Assembly (NCBI GenBank): GCA_030913385.1 | Contig: CP133159.1 | Coordinates: 704,584-768,583, forward strand | Source of the DNA: Cytophagaceae bacterium ABcell3 | GTDB lineage: Bacteria > Bacteroidota > Bacteroidia > Cytophagales > Cytophagaceae | Direction of reading: 5' to 3' | DNA length: 64,000 bases | Shown here: piece after piece, positions 62,390 to 64,000 of the stretch | Position numbering within the stretch: position 1 is the first letter of the stretch | How the letters are laid out: the number at the start of each line of letters is the position of its first letter | Program-made: the position numbers and the translations under genes | Notes under the pieces: model-generated | What the model saw: only the letters and a program-made list of their open reading frames with translations | Database searches by the model: none | Told to the model about the DNA's origin: nothing

Positions 62390-63433
62390 ATGTCCTCTAC
62401 ACTAAAACTTCTTTATAGTTTAATATTAGCAACGGTATTACTATCATCATGCAATTCAGGAACAGATACTCAATCTTCGGATAATGCAGTAAATGTTTAC
62501 ACGCATCGACATTATGATGTAGATCAGTTGCTTTTTGAAAAGTTTACAGAAACAACTGGCATTAAAGTTAATGTGGTAAGCGCAAGTGCAGACGAGCTTA
62601 TCAAAAAGCTGGAAATGGAAGGCAGTCGTTCACCTGCCGATATACTTATTACTGTTGATGCAGGACGTTTGCAAAGTGCGGCCTCTAAAGGTTTGCTTCA
62701 ACCGGTTGATTCTGAAATCTTGAAAAAAAATATTCCTTCTGCTTTTAGGGACATCGACAATAAGTGGTTTGGCTTTACTTATCGAGCGCGGGCACTAGTT
62801 TATAATAAGGACAAAGTACAAGCAGAAGAGCTTAGCACTTATGAGGCACTTGCGGAGCAAAAATGGCAAGGTCGGGTACTGACACGTTCTTCTGAAAATG
62901 TATACAATCAGTCATTGGTTGCTTCTGTTATTGCAGATAAAGGGTTAGAAGAAACTAGAACATGGGCCGAAGGGCTTACAAGTAACTTTGCCAGAACACC
63001 TAAGGGGAATGATAGAGATCAAATAAAAGCCGTGGCTTCAGGCCTTGGCGATGTGGCTATTGTTAACACTTACTATCTTGGTAAGCTTTTAGAATCTAAA
63101 AACCCTGAAGAAATAGCCGCTGTAGAAAAAACAGGTGTCTTTTTCCCAAATCAGGAAGGGTACGGGACACACATTAATATAAGTGGAGCAGGAGTTGCTG
63201 CCCATGCACCTAATAAAGACAACGCTGTCAAATTTCTGAAATTCCTTTCTAGCGAAACAGCACAACAAATATTTACAGATCAAAATTATGAGTATCCTGT
63301 AAACACAAATGTTCAGTGGTCTACTTTGCTTCAGTCGTGGGGAACATTCAAGGCAGATACCACACATCTGAGTGTGTTAGGAGAAAAAAATCGTGAAGCC
63401 GTCATTCTCATGGATGAAATCGGGTGGAAATAA
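62390..63433 (+). CDS. Iron(III) ABC transporter substrate-binding lipoprotein (FbpA/FutA-like)
   Basis: A 347-residue periplasmic binding protein. The lipoprotein signal is LLYSLILATVLLSSC (Cys21), then a Ser/Thr linker. The family core is VNVYTHRHYDVDQLLFEKFTETTGIKVNVVSASADELIKKLEMEG, followed by LITVDAGRLQSAASKGLLQPV, GFTYRARALVYNKDKV, VNTYYLGKLL and NISGAGVAAHAPNKDNAVKFLKFL. The Tyr-rich motifs (YTHRHY; NTYYLG) match the Fe3+-coordinating tyrosines of FbpA/FutA proteins. It delivers ferric iron to the permease gene that overlaps its end by 20 bp. Iron-dependent regulation is likely but no operator was identified. Confidence 0.92.
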   Translation: MSSTLKLLYSLILATVLLSSCNSGTDTQSSDNAVNVYTHRHYDVDQLLFEKFTETTGIKVNVVSASADELIKKLEMEGSRSPADILITVDAGRLQSAASKGLLQPVDSEILKKNIPSAFRDIDNKWFGFTYRARALVYNKDKVQAEELSTYEALAEQKWQGRVLTRSSENVYNQSLVASVIADKGLEETRTWAEGLTSNFARTPKGNDRDQIKAVASGLGDVAIVNTYYLGKLLESKNPEEIAAVEKTGVFFPNQEGYGTHINISGAGVAAHAPNKDNAVKFLKFLSSETAQQIFTDQNYEYPVNTNVQWSTLLQSWGTFKADTTHLSVLGEKNREAVILMDEIGWK

Positions 63434-64000
63434 TATAACTGGTTTGCTAACTATACTAAGTAATAATTTATACAAACTGCGCAGGTCATTCACTATATGG
63501 ATGGCCTTTGCGCTTTTGATTGTACTGCTTATTGCTACGCCTATCTTGACCATTGCCGTGAGTATCCTTGAAGGGCCTGGCGAAACAATGCAGCATTTAA
63601 GCACTACGGTTTTAAAAGACTATATTGTCAACTCTGTTGCTATCATGGTGGGCACAGGGCTGCTTAGCCTGTTGCTGGGAATAAGTACAGCGTGGTTTGT
63701 CAGCACATGTCAATTTCCAGGTAAAAAAATATTTGAGTGGGCGTTAATCCTTCCTTTGGCCATCCCGACTTATATCATAGCCATTACCTATGCAGGTATT
63801 GCCGATTTTACAGGCTTTTTTCAGACCTCACTGAAGGCAATTACCGGTAGTTATGTTAGCATAGATGTAATGAATATATATGGTGTAATATGGATCATGT
63901 CATTTGTCCTATACCCTTATATATATTTAATCGCAAGAGCATCTTTTACCAGTCAGTCCAGGACGATATTAGAATCGGGGCGGATGTTAGGCGCCGGTTC
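63414..64000 (+). CDS. Iron(III) ABC transporter permease, N-terminal part (cut by window edge)
   Basis: An open frame from ATG 63414 continues past the window edge. The first 195 residues contain membrane helices (WMAFALLIVLLIATPILTIA; YIVNSVAIMVGTGLLSLLLG; WALILPLAIPTYIIAITYAG; WIMSFVLYPYIYLIARASF). The segment DYIVNSVAIMVGTGLLSLLL begins the first BPD-transport inner-membrane domain of FbpB-type permeases. The start lies inside the end of the substrate-binding gene, which implies translational coupling. Confidence 0.88.
   Translation, partial: MKSGGNNITGLLTILSNNLYKLRRSFTIWMAFALLIVLLIATPILTIAVSILEGPGETMQHLSTTVLKDYIVNSVAIMVGTGLLSLLLGISTAWFVSTCQFPGKKIFEWALILPLAIPTYIIAITYAGIADFTGFFQTSLKAITGSYVSIDVMNIYGVIWIMSFVLYPYIYLIARASFTSQSRTILESGRMLGAG

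Overview
The window is about 40% G+C DNA from a member of the phylum Bacteroidota, most likely Cytophagales or a close relative. The evidence is two very large secreted proteins that end in the gliding-motility-type (CHU_C, type B) C-terminal sorting domain of the type IX secretion system (T9SS), each next to a PorP/SprF-family membrane protein. Several genes are preceded by the Bacteroidota promoter signature TAnnTTTG, Shine-Dalgarno sites are weak or absent in most leaders, and small outer-membrane beta-barrels and a type-2-like IleS are present. No tRNA, rRNA or CRISPR array was seen.

Layout. Positions 1-5.0 kb are accessory: the tail of a probable HsdS subunit, a PD-(D/E)XK-type nuclease-like protein, and a polymorphic-toxin locus. 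That locus holds a WHH-type HNH nuclease tip, shifted out of frame at an A8 run, and two SUKH immunity genes. Positions 5.2-9.4 kb hold era, a HAD phosphatase and a secreted M1 peptidase. Positions 9.8-10.8 kb hold an HTH antitoxin-like gene and a SecB-like chaperone gene cut by an in-frame TAG. Positions 11-15.3 kb hold two DUF481-like outer-membrane proteins, a LpxL-like acyltransferase, thpR and a DUF72 gene. Positions 16-22.6 kb hold an MMPL/RND exporter, ileS and lspA. Positions 22.8-25.5 kb show an AI-2E-family permease split by a complete ISL3-family insertion sequence with an 8-bp target duplication. Positions 25.7-36 kb are mixed: a pseudo histidine kinase, a serine hydrolase, an acyl-CoA dehydrogenase-like gene joined to a sensor kinase, two tandem beta-barrels, a run of three small-RNA-like units, and an unusual methyltransferase. 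Positions 36.4-55 kb are dominated by two T9SS cargo/PorP pairs (2039 and 2249 residue cargo proteins) around a Ca/Na antiporter, a site-2 protease and a GT39-like glycosyltransferase with a G9 tract. Positions 55-64 kb hold a beta-barrel protein, an amidase, a patatin, a TAT-exported TIM-barrel protein, a lipoprotein, an ABC-F protein and the start of an iron(III) ABC importer.

Two non-coding themes stand out. One is a family of short, structured, terminator-ended transcription units around 32.3-32.9 kb, with a possible distant relative after era. The other is a dispersed intergenic repeat of about 100-170 bp with terminal inverted repeats (sequence like CCTGAAATATGCAATAGAAA), present in full, deleted or solo-end forms at about ten places.
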